From: JAGXFP01 sp039714535
GTDB lineage: Bacteria > Desulfobacterota > Desulfobulbia > Desulfobulbales > JAGXFP01
NCBI GenBank assembly: GCA_039714535.1
Contig: JBDLJC010000006.1
Span: 1 to 64,000, forward strand
Length of the DNA: 64,000 bases
Reading direction: 5' to 3'
This document shows positions 28,721 through 38,286 of the stretch, one piece after another (the first letter of the stretch is position 1; each line of letters opens with the position of its first letter). Position numbers and translations under genes: made by a program. Below the pieces are notes generated by a model, which searched no databases, was not told where the DNA came from, and saw only the letters and a list, made by a program, of their open reading frames with translations.

Positions 28721-29880
28721 TACAGTTTGACAAAATATGTGAAACGACCCAAGGAGTACAGATACCTAGGTCTGAACAAATTGAAATCCCAGAGGATGGG
28801 TATAGCAGGTATTTATACATTGCTGATTTTTTGTCTGATGGATCATGTAAATACATAAAAAATAATTTCCCAAAAAAAATAGTATATGAAACAGACTTGG
28901 TAATGGCTAATACAGGAAGTCCTGGACGTGTTTTTCTAGGTAAATCTGGGATCTTAAGTAACAACCTTTTTAAAATATCTTTTGATAAAGAGCAGGCCGA
29001 TAGAGATTATTTGTATAGAGTTTTAAGTAGCCCTCAATTCCAGGAACGACTACAAAGTCAAATGAAGCAGGGTATACAAAGGCACTTAGGACATAAAACT
29101 ATTGCTCGTCAGACAATCCCCCTCCCGCCCTTACCAGTTCAGCAAAAGATCGCCGCCATCCTGGATGCGGCCGATGGACTCAAGCAAAAAGACCAAGCCC
29201 TGATCGCCAAATACGATGAACTCAGCCAAGCCCTGTTTTTGGATATGTTTGGTGATCCGGTTGCGAATTCGATGGGGTGGGAAAAGAAAACAGTAGCGGA
29301 AGTATTGCAGAGAAAAAGCCAGAATGGATTGTATTTACCTAAGGATAAATATAAGGCTGATGGTATTGAAATGATTCACATGTCTGATGCTTTTTATGGA
29401 ATCGTAAATGTTGGAAATCTAAAAAAAGTAGTTTTGGATGATAATGAATTGGAGAAATATCGACTTTCAGAAGATGATTTGTTGTTAGCAAGGAGATCTC
29501 TCACTTATGAGGGGGCAGCCAAGCCATGTCGCATCCCCAAATACAATAAGCCGCTAGTTTATGAGTCATCTTTAATCAGAATCACCCCGAATAAAAGTAT
29601 GGTCACCACCCTTTATTTGTATTTTTTCTTTTCTAACGAGAAGGCGAAAAGTAAGTATGTTAACAAGTATATTTCATGTTCCACTATTTCAGGAATCAAC
29701 AACAAGGGACTAAACTCAATTGAAATACTTCTTCCCTCAATAACCCTCCAAAACCAATTCGCCGAACGAATAAAAGCCATCGAACAACAAAAACAACAGG
29801 CCCAGGCCAGTCTGCAAAAATCAGCAGACCTGTTCAACTGCCTTCTGCAAAAGGCATTCAAGGGTGAGCTGGTGACATGA
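28711..29880 (+). CDS. hsdS: type I restriction specificity subunit HsdS
   Basis: DNA-recognition subunit, 389 residues, with two target-recognition domains (TRD1 about 1-130, TRD2 about 190-345) separated by conserved helical spacers: QQKIAAILDAADGLKQKD in the centre and QFAERIKAIEQQKQQAQASL at the end. Both TRDs are much more AT-rich than the spacers and the flanking hsdM/hsdR, as expected where specificity is swapped by recombination. It overlaps hsdM by 10 bases and hsdR by 4 (ATGA). Confidence 0.95.
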   Translation: MEMIQFDKICETTQGVQIPRSEQIEIPEDGYSRYLYIADFLSDGSCKYIKNNFPKKIVYETDLVMANTGSPGRVFLGKSGILSNNLFKISFDKEQADRDYLYRVLSSPQFQERLQSQMKQGIQRHLGHKTIARQTIPLPPLPVQQKIAAILDAADGLKQKDQALIAKYDELSQALFLDMFGDPVANSMGWEKKTVAEVLQRKSQNGLYLPKDKYKADGIEMIHMSDAFYGIVNVGNLKKVVLDDNELEKYRLSEDDLLLARRSLTYEGAAKPCRIPKYNKPLVYESSLIRITPNKSMVTTLYLYFFFSNEKAKSKYVNKYISCSTISGINNKGLNSIEILLPSITLQNQFAERIKAIEQQKQQAQASLQKSADLFNCLLQKAFKGELVT

Positions 29881-32800
29881 GTAACTTCCAATTTCTCCAG
29901 GCAGGATGGCCGCAACTGTTTAAGGATGCGAGGGAGGCTGAGAAGCTGGCCCTTGTCTCGCCGAAGGCCTGTGCCATCCTCTGTCGGAGCGCCTTGGAAA
30001 ACGCGGTTAACTGGCTCTACGATAACGACTCTGATTTAGCGACCCCATACGACACCCGCCTCAGTTCTTTGATGCACCAGCAATGCTTTAAGGACATCCT
30101 CCAGCCCTCAATCTTCCGCGAGATCAATGTGGTCCGGCTGGTGGGGAATAACGCGGCCCATGGCAAACGGGTCAACCGGAACGAAACCCTGATCTCGGTC
30201 AAGAACCTCTATCGATTCTTTACTTTCCTGGTGACGGTCTATTCCGAGTCACCGGTCCCGCAGATATCACCCTTTAATGAATCATCTATCCCGGACGGCA
30301 AGGAGGCAGATAAGAGCAGGCAGGAACTCCTGAAACTTGCCGAGAAGCTTGACCGGCAAAAAGAGCAGGCCCGGTCAGAACGGGAGCAACTTGCGGAACA
30401 GGCCAGCCAGATTAAGGAGCTTAAAGAGAAGCTGGCTGCCCAAAAACAGCAGGTAAAAGAGCGCAAGGATGCCAGAAAGAAAACCGTGGCTACCGAGCAG
30501 GCTATTCCCCTGCTCATCTCCGAACAGGCAACCCGAAAACTCTATATAGATCTCTCCTTAAAGGAAAGCGGCTGGGATAATCTGCGGGAGGGGAGAGAGC
30601 TTGAGTATGAAGTCCGGGGGATGCCGAAAAGCACCAATCCATCGGGGTTGGGTTATGCTGATTATGTCTTGTGGGGTGATGACGGTCTGCCGCTGGCGGT
30701 AATTGAGGCCAAGAAGACCATGGTCGATGCCCATAAGGGCAGACACCAGGCCGAGCTCTATGCCGATTGCCTGGAGGAGATGCATGGCCAGCGGCCTTTG
30801 ATCTTTTACACCAACGGTTTTGACACCTACCTCTGGGATGACCGGTTCTATACCGCCCGCGAGGTCCATGGTTATTACAGCAAGGACGAGCTACAGCTGA
30901 ATATCGACCGGCGCCTCACCAGACAGGACCTGCGTAATTTTATGGTCAATACCGAGATCGCCGGCAGACCCTATCAGCTGGAAGCGATCCAGCGGGTTGC
31001 GGAAAACCTCGTGACCACCGGCCCGGACGGTAAACTCAAGGGCAGCGCCAGGCAAAGTCTGCTGGTAATGGCAACCGGCAGTGGCAAGACCAGGGTGTCC
31101 GCCGCCATCGTTGATATGCTGACTAAATGCGACTGGGCAAAGAGAGTCCTTTTTCTGGCGGATCGAAATGCGCTGGTGACTCAGGCCAAGAACGCCTTTA
31201 GCGAGTTTCTGCCCCATCTCTCGGCCATCGACCTTACCAAGGAAAAAGAAGATCCCGGCACCAGGATCGTCTTTTCTACATACCCAACAATCATGAACAG
31301 GATTGACGGGGTAAAGAATAGCGATACCCGTTTCTATGGCGCCGGGCATTTCGACCTGATCATAATTGATGAGGCGCACCGCTCGGTGTATCAGAAATAT
31401 GGCGCCATCTTTGCTTATTTTGACAGCCTGTTAATCGGGCTTACCGCAACTCCGAAAAAAGAGATAGACCGCAATACCTATGGTCTTTTCGGCATAGAGG
31501 ATGATGACCCGACATTTGCCTATGAACTCGGCAGTGCGGTAAAAGACGGTTTTCTGGTGCCGCCCAAAGCGATCCTGGTGCCGATAAAATTTCAGCGTGA
31601 GGGGATTAAGTACAAAGACCTGTCTGAGGCGGAAAAGAAAGAGTATGAAGAAAAATTTGGTGACCCGACCAAGGAGGAAGCCCCGGACGAGATATCCAGC
31701 AGCGCCTTGAACAGTTGGCTGTTTAATACCGACACCGTTGACAAGGTGCTTGATCATCTGATGGGTAACGGCATTAAGGTGGAGGCCGGTGACAAGCTTG
31801 GCAAAACGATCATCTTTGCCAAGAACCATAAACACGCGGTTTTTATCGAAGAGCGTTTCAATAAAAATTATCCTGAATACTCGGGCAAGTTTTTACGGGT
31901 GATCGACAACTACGAAACCAAGGCCCAGGACCTGCTTGAAAGGTTTACCGACCCATACAACGAAGTTGATCCGCAGATCGCCGTATCGGTAGATATGATG
32001 GACACCGGGGTTGATGCGCCAAGGGTGGTCAACCTGGTATTTTTTAAGCTGGTCAGAGCAACTTCCAAATTCTGGCAGATGATCGGCAGGGGCACCCGGC
32101 TTTGTCCGGATCTGTTTGCCCCCAATGAAGATAAAAGCCATTTTCTGATCTTTGACTTCTGCCAGAACTTTGAGTTCTTCGACCAGAACCCGGACGGCAT
32201 TGATGGTAATGCGATAAAAAGCCTCAGCCAGCAGATATTTGAGGCCAAGTTTGAAGTGGCCATGTTAATCAGGGACAAACAGGCGAAAAGGGAAGAGGAG
32301 GCAGAGCTGTCTCAGCAATATATCAATGAATTGCATGGTATCGTGGACGGGCTTGACCAGGACCGTTTCGTGGTCAAAAAAGAACTGCGCTATGTGACGG
32401 AATATAAACACCGGTCCAGGTGGGAGAACCTTTCCAAGGGTGATGTGCTGGATATCACGGCCCACCTCTCGCATCTGGTGATCCCCCGTAAAGATGATGA
32501 CGAGTTAGCGAGAAGGTTCGATATCCTGGTTTTAAATTGCCAGCTGGCCCTGTTGGCTGATCTGCAGACCGACAAGTACGTTAATAAGATCAGCAATATT
32601 GCCAAGGCGTTAGTTAAAAAGAAGAATATTCCAGCGGTTGGCCAACACATTGACTTGCTAAAAGAACTGCAAACCGCTCTTTTCTGGAAAGGGGTAAATG
32701 TCAATCGGTTGGAAGAAGTGAGGTCCGCCTTGCGGGAACTGGTTAAGTTTCTGGATAAGGATCAGCAAGTTGACGTGGTTACCCATTTTGAAGACGAACT

Positions 32801-33326
32801 TGATAAAAAGAAGATCGGCACCAGAGAAGTTGTGCCAATCTACCATACCTTAAAAAGCTATCGTGACCGGGTTGAGTCATATATCCGGAAAAACAGGAAC
32901 CACCTGGTTATTCATAAATTGAATACCAACCTCCCCATAACCCAGATGGAGATTAATACGCTGGAGGGTATCCTCTTTGATGGCGATGAACGGGGCACCA
33001 AACAGGATTACCTGGCCGAATACGGCGATCAACCTCTGGGTAAGTTCATCAGGAGCATTGTCGGGCTGGATATTAAATCGGCCAATGAGGCCTTTGCTGA
33101 TTTTCTCCAGGCGGGGAACTTGCGGGCCGACCAGATGACCTTTTTGAACAATATCATTACCTACCTGACCAAAAACGGAACCATCGATAAGGCCATGCTC
33201 TTTGAACCGCCGTTTACCCATATTAACGACCAGGGATTACTTGGTGTTTTCGATGATGCCCAGGCGACGAAGATTATTCAGATAATAGATAAGGTTAATA
33301 GGAATGCGATGGTAGTGGGTGGGTAG
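29877..33326 (+). CDS. hsdR: type I restriction endonuclease HsdR with N-terminal DUF4145
   Basis: Motor and nuclease subunit, 1149 residues. Residues 1-120 form a DUF4145 domain (CAILCRSALENAVNWLY, VRLVGNNAAHGKRV). A coiled coil follows (about 135-200, QLAEQASQIKELKEKLAAQ). The nuclease core shows GYADYVLWGDD and LAVIEAKKT near 277. The SF2 helicase has Walker A MATGSGKTRVS near 400, IIDEAHRS near 497, LTATP and QMIGRGTRL. The C-terminal part is helical. All motifs are intact, so the system should be able to restrict unmodified DNA. Confidence 0.95.
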   Translation: MSNFQFLQAGWPQLFKDAREAEKLALVSPKACAILCRSALENAVNWLYDNDSDLATPYDTRLSSLMHQQCFKDILQPSIFREINVVRLVGNNAAHGKRVNRNETLISVKNLYRFFTFLVTVYSESPVPQISPFNESSIPDGKEADKSRQELLKLAEKLDRQKEQARSEREQLAEQASQIKELKEKLAAQKQQVKERKDARKKTVATEQAIPLLISEQATRKLYIDLSLKESGWDNLREGRELEYEVRGMPKSTNPSGLGYADYVLWGDDGLPLAVIEAKKTMVDAHKGRHQAELYADCLEEMHGQRPLIFYTNGFDTYLWDDRFYTAREVHGYYSKDELQLNIDRRLTRQDLRNFMVNTEIAGRPYQLEAIQRVAENLVTTGPDGKLKGSARQSLLVMATGSGKTRVSAAIVDMLTKCDWAKRVLFLADRNALVTQAKNAFSEFLPHLSAIDLTKEKEDPGTRIVFSTYPTIMNRIDGVKNSDTRFYGAGHFDLIIIDEAHRSVYQKYGAIFAYFDSLLIGLTATPKKEIDRNTYGLFGIEDDDPTFAYELGSAVKDGFLVPPKAILVPIKFQREGIKYKDLSEAEKKEYEEKFGDPTKEEAPDEISSSALNSWLFNTDTVDKVLDHLMGNGIKVEAGDKLGKTIIFAKNHKHAVFIEERFNKNYPEYSGKFLRVIDNYETKAQDLLERFTDPYNEVDPQIAVSVDMMDTGVDAPRVVNLVFFKLVRATSKFWQMIGRGTRLCPDLFAPNEDKSHFLIFDFCQNFEFFDQNPDGIDGNAIKSLSQQIFEAKFEVAMLIRDKQAKREEEAELSQQYINELHGIVDGLDQDRFVVKKELRYVTEYKHRSRWENLSKGDVLDITAHLSHLVIPRKDDDELARRFDILVLNCQLALLADLQTDKYVNKISNIAKALVKKKNIPAVGQHIDLLKELQTALFWKGVNVNRLEEVRSALRELVKFLDKDQQVDVVTHFEDELDKKKIGTREVVPIYHTLKSYRDRVESYIRKNRNHLVIHKLNTNLPITQMEINTLEGILFDGDERGTKQDYLAEYGDQPLGKFIRSIVGLDIKSANEAFADFLQAGNLRADQMTFLNNIITYLTKNGTIDKAMLFEPPFTHINDQGLLGVFDDAQATKIIQIIDKVNRNAMVVGG

Positions 33327-33506
33327 GGTGAAGATATCTCTCTAACATTTGGCTGGTCTGATAATTTAACCTTTCATTCCAACATCATAAAAAAATAAGT
33401 CGCCACCGAAACTGCTGTTTACTACTATTGTGCATCTTCCAGGTTCCAATTTTAATCAAATTAAAATTGACTTGTGACTGATTTAAACTGATTTTTTGTA
33501 CAAAGG

Positions 33507-33947
33507 TTAATCGTGGAAAGTCAGTCGGTTGAAGCCACCCTTCTCGTACCATGGGCGGTCGGCATCGATCCCATTAATTTCAATCAGCATTACTTCGAGG
33601 ATCAGGTAAACCTTGGTGCCTTTTCGAACACAGGCAGTGGTGGTTTGACCGTGGTGGCCGAGGGCGGCATGTAAATGAATCTTAGGTTCATCGCCATCCC
33701 AGAAAATGGAGCCAGCGCCAAGGGTCTCTCTGGCGCCATCCACTGAATCCCAGACCGGTTCCGGCGGCATCACCGGTTCTTTGGGGCCGGTAACGAATTC
33801 GGCCTGGCGCAGACCGCCTATGACCTGAAACCAACCCTGACGGATGTTTTCTTTGCGGATAATTCCCAGAAGTTCTTCGAGAAAATCATCCCCTTCATCA
33901 AAGCGGATTGAAAAAACCCGCCCGGTTGTGCCCTGGCGATAGTCCAT
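33507..33947 (-). CDS. PPC/DUF296 domain protein
   Basis: Protein of 146 residues that is a single PPC (DUF296) domain: VFSIRFDEGDDFLEELLGII, then WFQVIGGLRQAEF, and the His-rich strand IHLHAALGHHGQT. The IHLHAAxG motif can bind a metal. The domain is shared with plant AT-hook proteins, but there is no AT-hook here; bacterial forms are trimeric and of unknown function. It starts 5 bases after the darP-like stop, so the two are an operon. Confidence 0.85.
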   Translation of the reverse strand: MDYRQGTTGRVFSIRFDEGDDFLEELLGIIRKENIRQGWFQVIGGLRQAEFVTGPKEPVMPPEPVWDSVDGARETLGAGSIFWDGDEPKIHLHAALGHHGQTTTACVRKGTKVYLILEVMLIEINGIDADRPWYEKGGFNRLTFHD

Positions 33948-33952
33948 AGCTG

Positions 33953-34504
33953 TTATTTGTCTCTAATGGTGGTGAATTTTAGTTTTTCTGCGGCCGCCTT
34001 TAAGGCCCGAAATATCTCCCTTGATTGGCCGACTTTGCGGGTGGCGGCAAAATTTTCCGCTGGTTTGGCCAGGTCTTCTATGTTCAGGGCCGGGAACATC
34101 TCGATAGCTTTTTTGAGGGGAGGGGCCTTACGATCCATAAAGAAATAACCTTCGTAGTCATCGCGATCATTATACTCGTCGAGGGCGGCAGCAATTATGT
34201 CGTTTTTCAGTCTTTCCAACTCCTTGTGGGCAATGTTGGTTTTCAGATGTGAGCCCCGGCGTTCTTCAAGGAAGTTAAGTAGTTCGTCTATCGACTGTTT
34301 GCGCAATTCTTTAGCGATGTATTTGATCTGCCGTTTACGGGAGCCTGCTTTAAGTTTCCTGACCGCCTTGATCTCTTGCCGAAGGAAGTCGTCGCAGGGT
34401 AGTTTGAGCAGTTCGGCCGGCGATAATTCCGCCAGTTCTTTACTGAGTGTTTCTATCTCTTTGGCCTGGCGTTTTTTTTCAGTACGGCTGACGGTGTAGT
34501 CCAT
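33953..34504 (-). CDS. darP: DarP/YjgA (DUF615) ribosome-associated protein
   Basis: Protein of 183 residues, the usual length for DarP, which in E. coli binds late 50S precursors. Signature: SRTEKKRQAKEIETLSKELA, then LKLPCDDFLRQEIKAVRKL and SRKRQIKYIAKELR. Highly charged and helical; the C-terminal half (residues 95-183) is less conserved. ATG is preceded by AAGGGA. The downstream PPC gene follows after 5 bases. Confidence 0.88.
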   Translation of the reverse strand: MDYTVSRTEKKRQAKEIETLSKELAELSPAELLKLPCDDFLRQEIKAVRKLKAGSRKRQIKYIAKELRKQSIDELLNFLEERRGSHLKTNIAHKELERLKNDIIAAALDEYNDRDDYEGYFFMDRKAPPLKKAIEMFPALNIEDLAKPAENFAATRKVGQSREIFRALKAAAEKLKFTTIRDK

Positions 34505-34632
34505 TGTTCCCTTGCTGCAATCGTGGTTTGCCTTTTTTTGTTGCCTTTCAGTGACGGGCTAAAGTAATATCTCTTAGCCTTTGAGACTAGCATTTAACCA
34601 TCTTATTCCAATAATAGATAAGGAATTTTATC

Positions 34633-35805
34633 ATGAGCCATAAAACTTTTACCATCACCCAGCCCACCCGATTGACCTTCGGCGCCGGTACCATTGGGGG
34701 GCTTGCCGATCTGGTCAAAGAAGAGGGCGGCACCAAGGCTTTTCTGGTAGTTGATCCTGGTCTCAAGAAGGCGGGGCTGTTGAAAAAGGTTACCGCCCCG
34801 CTCAAGAAAGCAAAAATGGACTTTGAGGTCTATGATAAAATTGATCCCGAGCCGGGTCTGAAGCTTGCCGATGGTGGCTGCAAACTGGCGGCCAAGAGCG
34901 GTTGTGACTGTGTTATTGGCGTAGGCGGTGGTTCGGCCATGGATGTGGCCAAGGCAGTGAGCATTCTGCTGACCAACGGCGGCAAGGCTGAGGATTATCT
35001 CGGGTTGGGTAAAATCACCAAGCCCGGGGTGCCGAAGATTATGGTGCCAACCACGGGTGGTACTGGCGCTGAGGTGACTTTCACCGCAGTTTTCATTAAT
35101 GAGAAAACCGGTTCCAAGGGCGGGATGAACGGTGATCCGCTCTACCCGGATGCAGCCCTTCTTGATCCGGAGCTGACCGTTTCCGTACCGCCGCATATAA
35201 CCGCGGCAACCGGTATCGACGCCTTTACCCATGCCATCGAAGGATATGTCTCAACCCAGTCCCATGCCATCTCTGATATGTATGCCCTGGAAGCCATCGA
35301 GATGATCAGTCGTAATCTGCCAAGGGCCTATGGTAATGGCGATAATATCGAGGCCCGTTCTGCTATGTTGATGGGGAGTTTGCTGGCCGGTAAGGCCTTG
35401 GCCACGGCCGGGGTTGGTCTGGTCCATGCCATGGCCTACCCGCTTGGGGGCATGTTCGGTATCCCCCATGGTCTGGCTAACGCAGTCCTGTTGCCGTATG
35501 TCGTCGAGTATAACCTGATCGGCAACCCCGGCAAGTATGCGGCGGTGGCTGAGGTCATGGGCTATGACACCACTGATATGCCGTTACGCGATGCTGCGGC
35601 GCAAGTGGTTGAGGCTATTTTTAATTTGAATAACGATGTGGGGATTCCTTCAAGTCTGGCCGACCTTGATATCCCGATTGAGAAAGTTCCTGAGATGGCA
35701 GACATCGCCTTGACCGTTGCCGTCCCGATTGCGAATAACCCACGCAAACCGACCCGAGACGAGGTAATTCAGGTTTATCATAATGCCCTGATCGGCTGGG
35801 AGTAA
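34633..35805 (+). CDS. kdnB: iron-type alcohol dehydrogenase, Kdo 8-dehydrogenase KdnB
   Basis: Group III metal-dependent alcohol dehydrogenase, 390 residues. The NAD site GGGSAMD is at 98-104. Metal ligands lie in GIDAFTHAIEGY (Asp and His), GLVHAMAYPLGG and GIPHG. By itself the family covers many alcohols, but the next gene is a close KdnA match and kdsB follows. In Shewanella, KdnB oxidises C8 of Kdo to the aldehyde and KdnA aminates it. That context makes KdnB the best call. A generic alcohol dehydrogenase remains possible. A hairpin (35825-35857) lies after the stop. Confidence 0.8.
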   Translation: MSHKTFTITQPTRLTFGAGTIGGLADLVKEEGGTKAFLVVDPGLKKAGLLKKVTAPLKKAKMDFEVYDKIDPEPGLKLADGGCKLAAKSGCDCVIGVGGGSAMDVAKAVSILLTNGGKAEDYLGLGKITKPGVPKIMVPTTGGTGAEVTFTAVFINEKTGSKGGMNGDPLYPDAALLDPELTVSVPPHITAATGIDAFTHAIEGYVSTQSHAISDMYALEAIEMISRNLPRAYGNGDNIEARSAMLMGSLLAGKALATAGVGLVHAMAYPLGGMFGIPHGLANAVLLPYVVEYNLIGNPGKYAAVAEVMGYDTTDMPLRDAAAQVVEAIFNLNNDVGIPSSLADLDIPIEKVPEMADIALTVAVPIANNPRKPTRDEVIQVYHNALIGWE

Positions 35806-36059
35806 TATTCGAATCCGGCTGACGATCCCGGCCAATTGCGGCGTTGGCTGCCGGGATTCCATGCTCGACGTACAGTTGTACGCCTGTGCTGAAATCCCTT
35901 TGCCGCCTTGCCCTTGACCGGGCTTGTTAGCCTCAGTTTTTAGTAATAAAAAAGTTTTGTCTTAAATGATGGATTGAGTGGGCTTGTTGCAACGCTGCGC
36001 TGGTAATGATCAGATAATCACTCCCTGTTGATTGTAGAACATAATAAAAGGAGGCTGAA

Positions 36060-37262
36060 ATGCCCGGTTTTGAAGTTTTCGGTGAGGAAGAAAAGAAAGA
36101 GATCATGGAAGTTCTGGATACCGGGGTGCTTTTTCGCTATGAGTTTCCGGAACAGCGCAAGGGTATCTACAAGGTAAAAACCTTCGAGGAGAAGTTCGCT
36201 GCCTATTGCGGGGCCAAATATGGCCAGGCTGTGACCTCAGGCACCGTCGCCCTCAAAGTGGCTTTGGCGGTTCTGGGCGTGGGGCCCGGTGACGAGGTCA
36301 TCACCCAGGGCTTTACCTTTGTGGCAACCTGGGAAGCCATTCTCGATATCGGTGCGATACCGGTCTTCACCGAGGTTGATGAGACCCTGAACATGGATCC
36401 GACCGATCTGGCGAAGAAGATCACCGATAAGACCAAGGCGATTATTCCGGTCCATATGATGGGTGCTGCGGCTCGGATTGAGGAAATAGTCGCCATTGCT
36501 GATAAGCACGGGATTCCCGTAATCGAGGATACTGCCCAGGCGGCCGGGGGCAAATTGAACGGCAAGGGCTTGGGTTCCTTCGGCACCCTTGGTACCTTCT
36601 CCTTTGATGCGGTTAAAACTATGACCACCGGGGAGGGTGGCATGGTAATCACCGATGATGAAGAACTCTGGCGGAAAATGAGCGAATATCACGACCATGG
36701 CCATGATCATGTTCAGAATCCCGGCGGCCGTGGCGGTGAGGGGCGCAGTTTTATCGGCTTCAATTACCGGATGATGGAGCTGCAGGGCGCCATAGGTCTG
36801 GCGCAGCTGGCCAAGCTCGACCAGATGATCTCCACCCAGAAAGAACATAAGGCCAGGCTGAAAGAGGCGGCGGCCAAGATCCCAGGGGTGACCTTTCGGA
36901 CCCAGCTGGATGAATCCGGTGATAATGCAACCTTCTTTGCCTTCCTGTTGCCCGATGCGGCCAAGGCCCAGGCGGTAAATGAGGTCTTGAAAGCCGAAGG
37001 GTGCGGGGCCATCTATTTTGCCGATAATACCTGGCATTATTATCCCAAGTGGGAACATCTGCTGGCTGGTTCCACACTGGCGGAGTCGGGCTGGCCCTTT
37101 GTCAGCCACGGTAAACGGCGGGTTGTTTACGATCAGGACGTTTTGCCGGCCTCGGCTGAGATTATGGGCCGCTGTCTGGTCTTTCAGGTGCTGATCAAAT
37201 TGACCGAGGAGAGGGTGCAACAGATCTGTGCCGCTCTGGAGAAGGCGGCAACAGTGGTTTAA
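36060..37262 (+). CDS. kdnA: DegT-family aminotransferase KdnA (8-amino-Kdo synthesis)
   Basis: PLP-dependent sugar aminotransferase of 400 residues. The start MPGFEVFGEEEKKEIMEVLD, the FRYEFPEQR segment and the SDHGHDH-like YHDHGHDHVQNPGGRG match KdnA of Shewanella, rather than general DegT/ArnB enzymes. The Schiff-base lysine is Lys186 (FDAVKTMTTGEGG), with EDTAQAAGG binding the cofactor. It should transfer an amino group from glutamate to 8-oxo-Kdo to give Kdo8N. SD AAAGGAGG lies seven bases upstream of ATG. A terminator at 37292-37317 follows. Confidence 0.87.
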   Translation: MPGFEVFGEEEKKEIMEVLDTGVLFRYEFPEQRKGIYKVKTFEEKFAAYCGAKYGQAVTSGTVALKVALAVLGVGPGDEVITQGFTFVATWEAILDIGAIPVFTEVDETLNMDPTDLAKKITDKTKAIIPVHMMGAAARIEEIVAIADKHGIPVIEDTAQAAGGKLNGKGLGSFGTLGTFSFDAVKTMTTGEGGMVITDDEELWRKMSEYHDHGHDHVQNPGGRGGEGRSFIGFNYRMMELQGAIGLAQLAKLDQMISTQKEHKARLKEAAAKIPGVTFRTQLDESGDNATFFAFLLPDAAKAQAVNEVLKAEGCGAIYFADNTWHYYPKWEHLLAGSTLAESGWPFVSHGKRRVVYDQDVLPASAEIMGRCLVFQVLIKLTEERVQQICAALEKAATVV

Positions 37263-37291
37263 CCACAAAGTCATATAGTTGATTGTGTTGG

Positions 37292-37317
37292 AAGGAGCGC
37301 CTGTTTAGGCGCTCCTT
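37292..37317. terminator. intrinsic terminator between convergent kdnA and rsmJ
   Basis: Stem AAGGAGCGCC (37292-37301) with GGCGCTCCTT (37308-37317), 6-nt loop, followed by T's on the plus strand. Confidence 0.85.
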
Positions 37318-37337
37318 TTGGTATTCTTGAAGAGAGG

Positions 37338-38120
37338 TTACGTAGTTTTTATTAGGTAAACATCGAAACGGTTGTTCTTGGTTTTGAAGACCAGATCCGG
37401 TTTCGGCCCGTTTAGGGGTGGGGCGTAGGCCGGCCGTTTGACCACCACCCGCTTGCTTGCCACCTTGAGGGCGCCAGTCAGCAGGAGGTCACTGTCTTCA
37501 TCATCGCCAACCAAGCTTCTTAAAATCCGCATCTCTTTTTTGACCAGGGCACTCTTGCTGCGGTGGGGATACATTGGATCCAGGTAGACCACTTCCGGAC
37601 GGCGATGGGGTTGAGCCTTTGCCATCTCCAGCAAACTGTCGCCTCTCCGCAAAGACATCCGCTCCCTTACTATTGTTCCTATCTCGGGATCATCGGCGGC
37701 TCGCCCCAGGCCGTCCGCCAGAAGGGCGGCTATCACGGGATTGCGCTCCATCATCTCGACCCTGCAGCCTTGACAGGCCAAGATAAAACTGTCCTGGCCG
37801 AGGCCGGCGGTGCCATCCAGAATACTTGGCAAATTTTCACCTTTGATTCCGATTGCCCGGACCAGGGTCTGTTTGCGGCCTCCTCCCCGTCTGCGTCGGT
37901 AGTCGGTCTTGCCGCTGGTGAAATCAATCCAGACCGGGCCTGGCGCTTTGGGGCCAATCTGCCGGAGCTCTAACCTGTCTCTGGTAACCATCAATAACAA
38001 AGAGTGGTTGGTTGTGTCCGGCTCGGTGAGAGGGATTTGCAGCTGCTTGGCCAGTACCACTGCTTTTTGGCGCTGTTCCGGGGTTTCAGCAGCTACGGCT
38101 ATATTGTTTGATATCGCCAC
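37338..38120 (-). CDS. rsmJ: 16S rRNA (guanine1516-N2)-methyltransferase RsmJ
   Basis: SAM-dependent methyltransferase of 260 residues. Motif I reads ILDGTAGLGQDSFILA, the catalytic segment YLDPMYPHRSKSALVKKEMR, and GLxxDP-like VVVKRPAYAPPLNG near the end, all typical of RsmJ, which modifies G1516 of 16S rRNA. It lies on the opposite strand between kdnA and kdsB and shares no operon with them. Start: ATG near the end of a short spacer before kdsB. Confidence 0.9.
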   Translation of the reverse strand: MAISNNIAVAAETPEQRQKAVVLAKQLQIPLTEPDTTNHSLLLMVTRDRLELRQIGPKAPGPVWIDFTSGKTDYRRRRGGGRKQTLVRAIGIKGENLPSILDGTAGLGQDSFILACQGCRVEMMERNPVIAALLADGLGRAADDPEIGTIVRERMSLRRGDSLLEMAKAQPHRRPEVVYLDPMYPHRSKSALVKKEMRILRSLVGDDEDSDLLLTGALKVASKRVVVKRPAYAPPLNGPKPDLVFKTKNNRFDVYLIKTT

Positions 38121-38286
38121 GGTAATGTTTAAATCCGCTGGTTATGGTTGCCCGGTAATGTTAGTCTGGACAGTTACGTGCTTTGTGGAGTAAAAAGCAT
38201 TTCTGGTTCTTCGTCTGCAACGTTGAACAGACTCTATTAAGGAGCTTCTGGCATTTCGAATTAAATTTATATCGAGAGATATTAAC

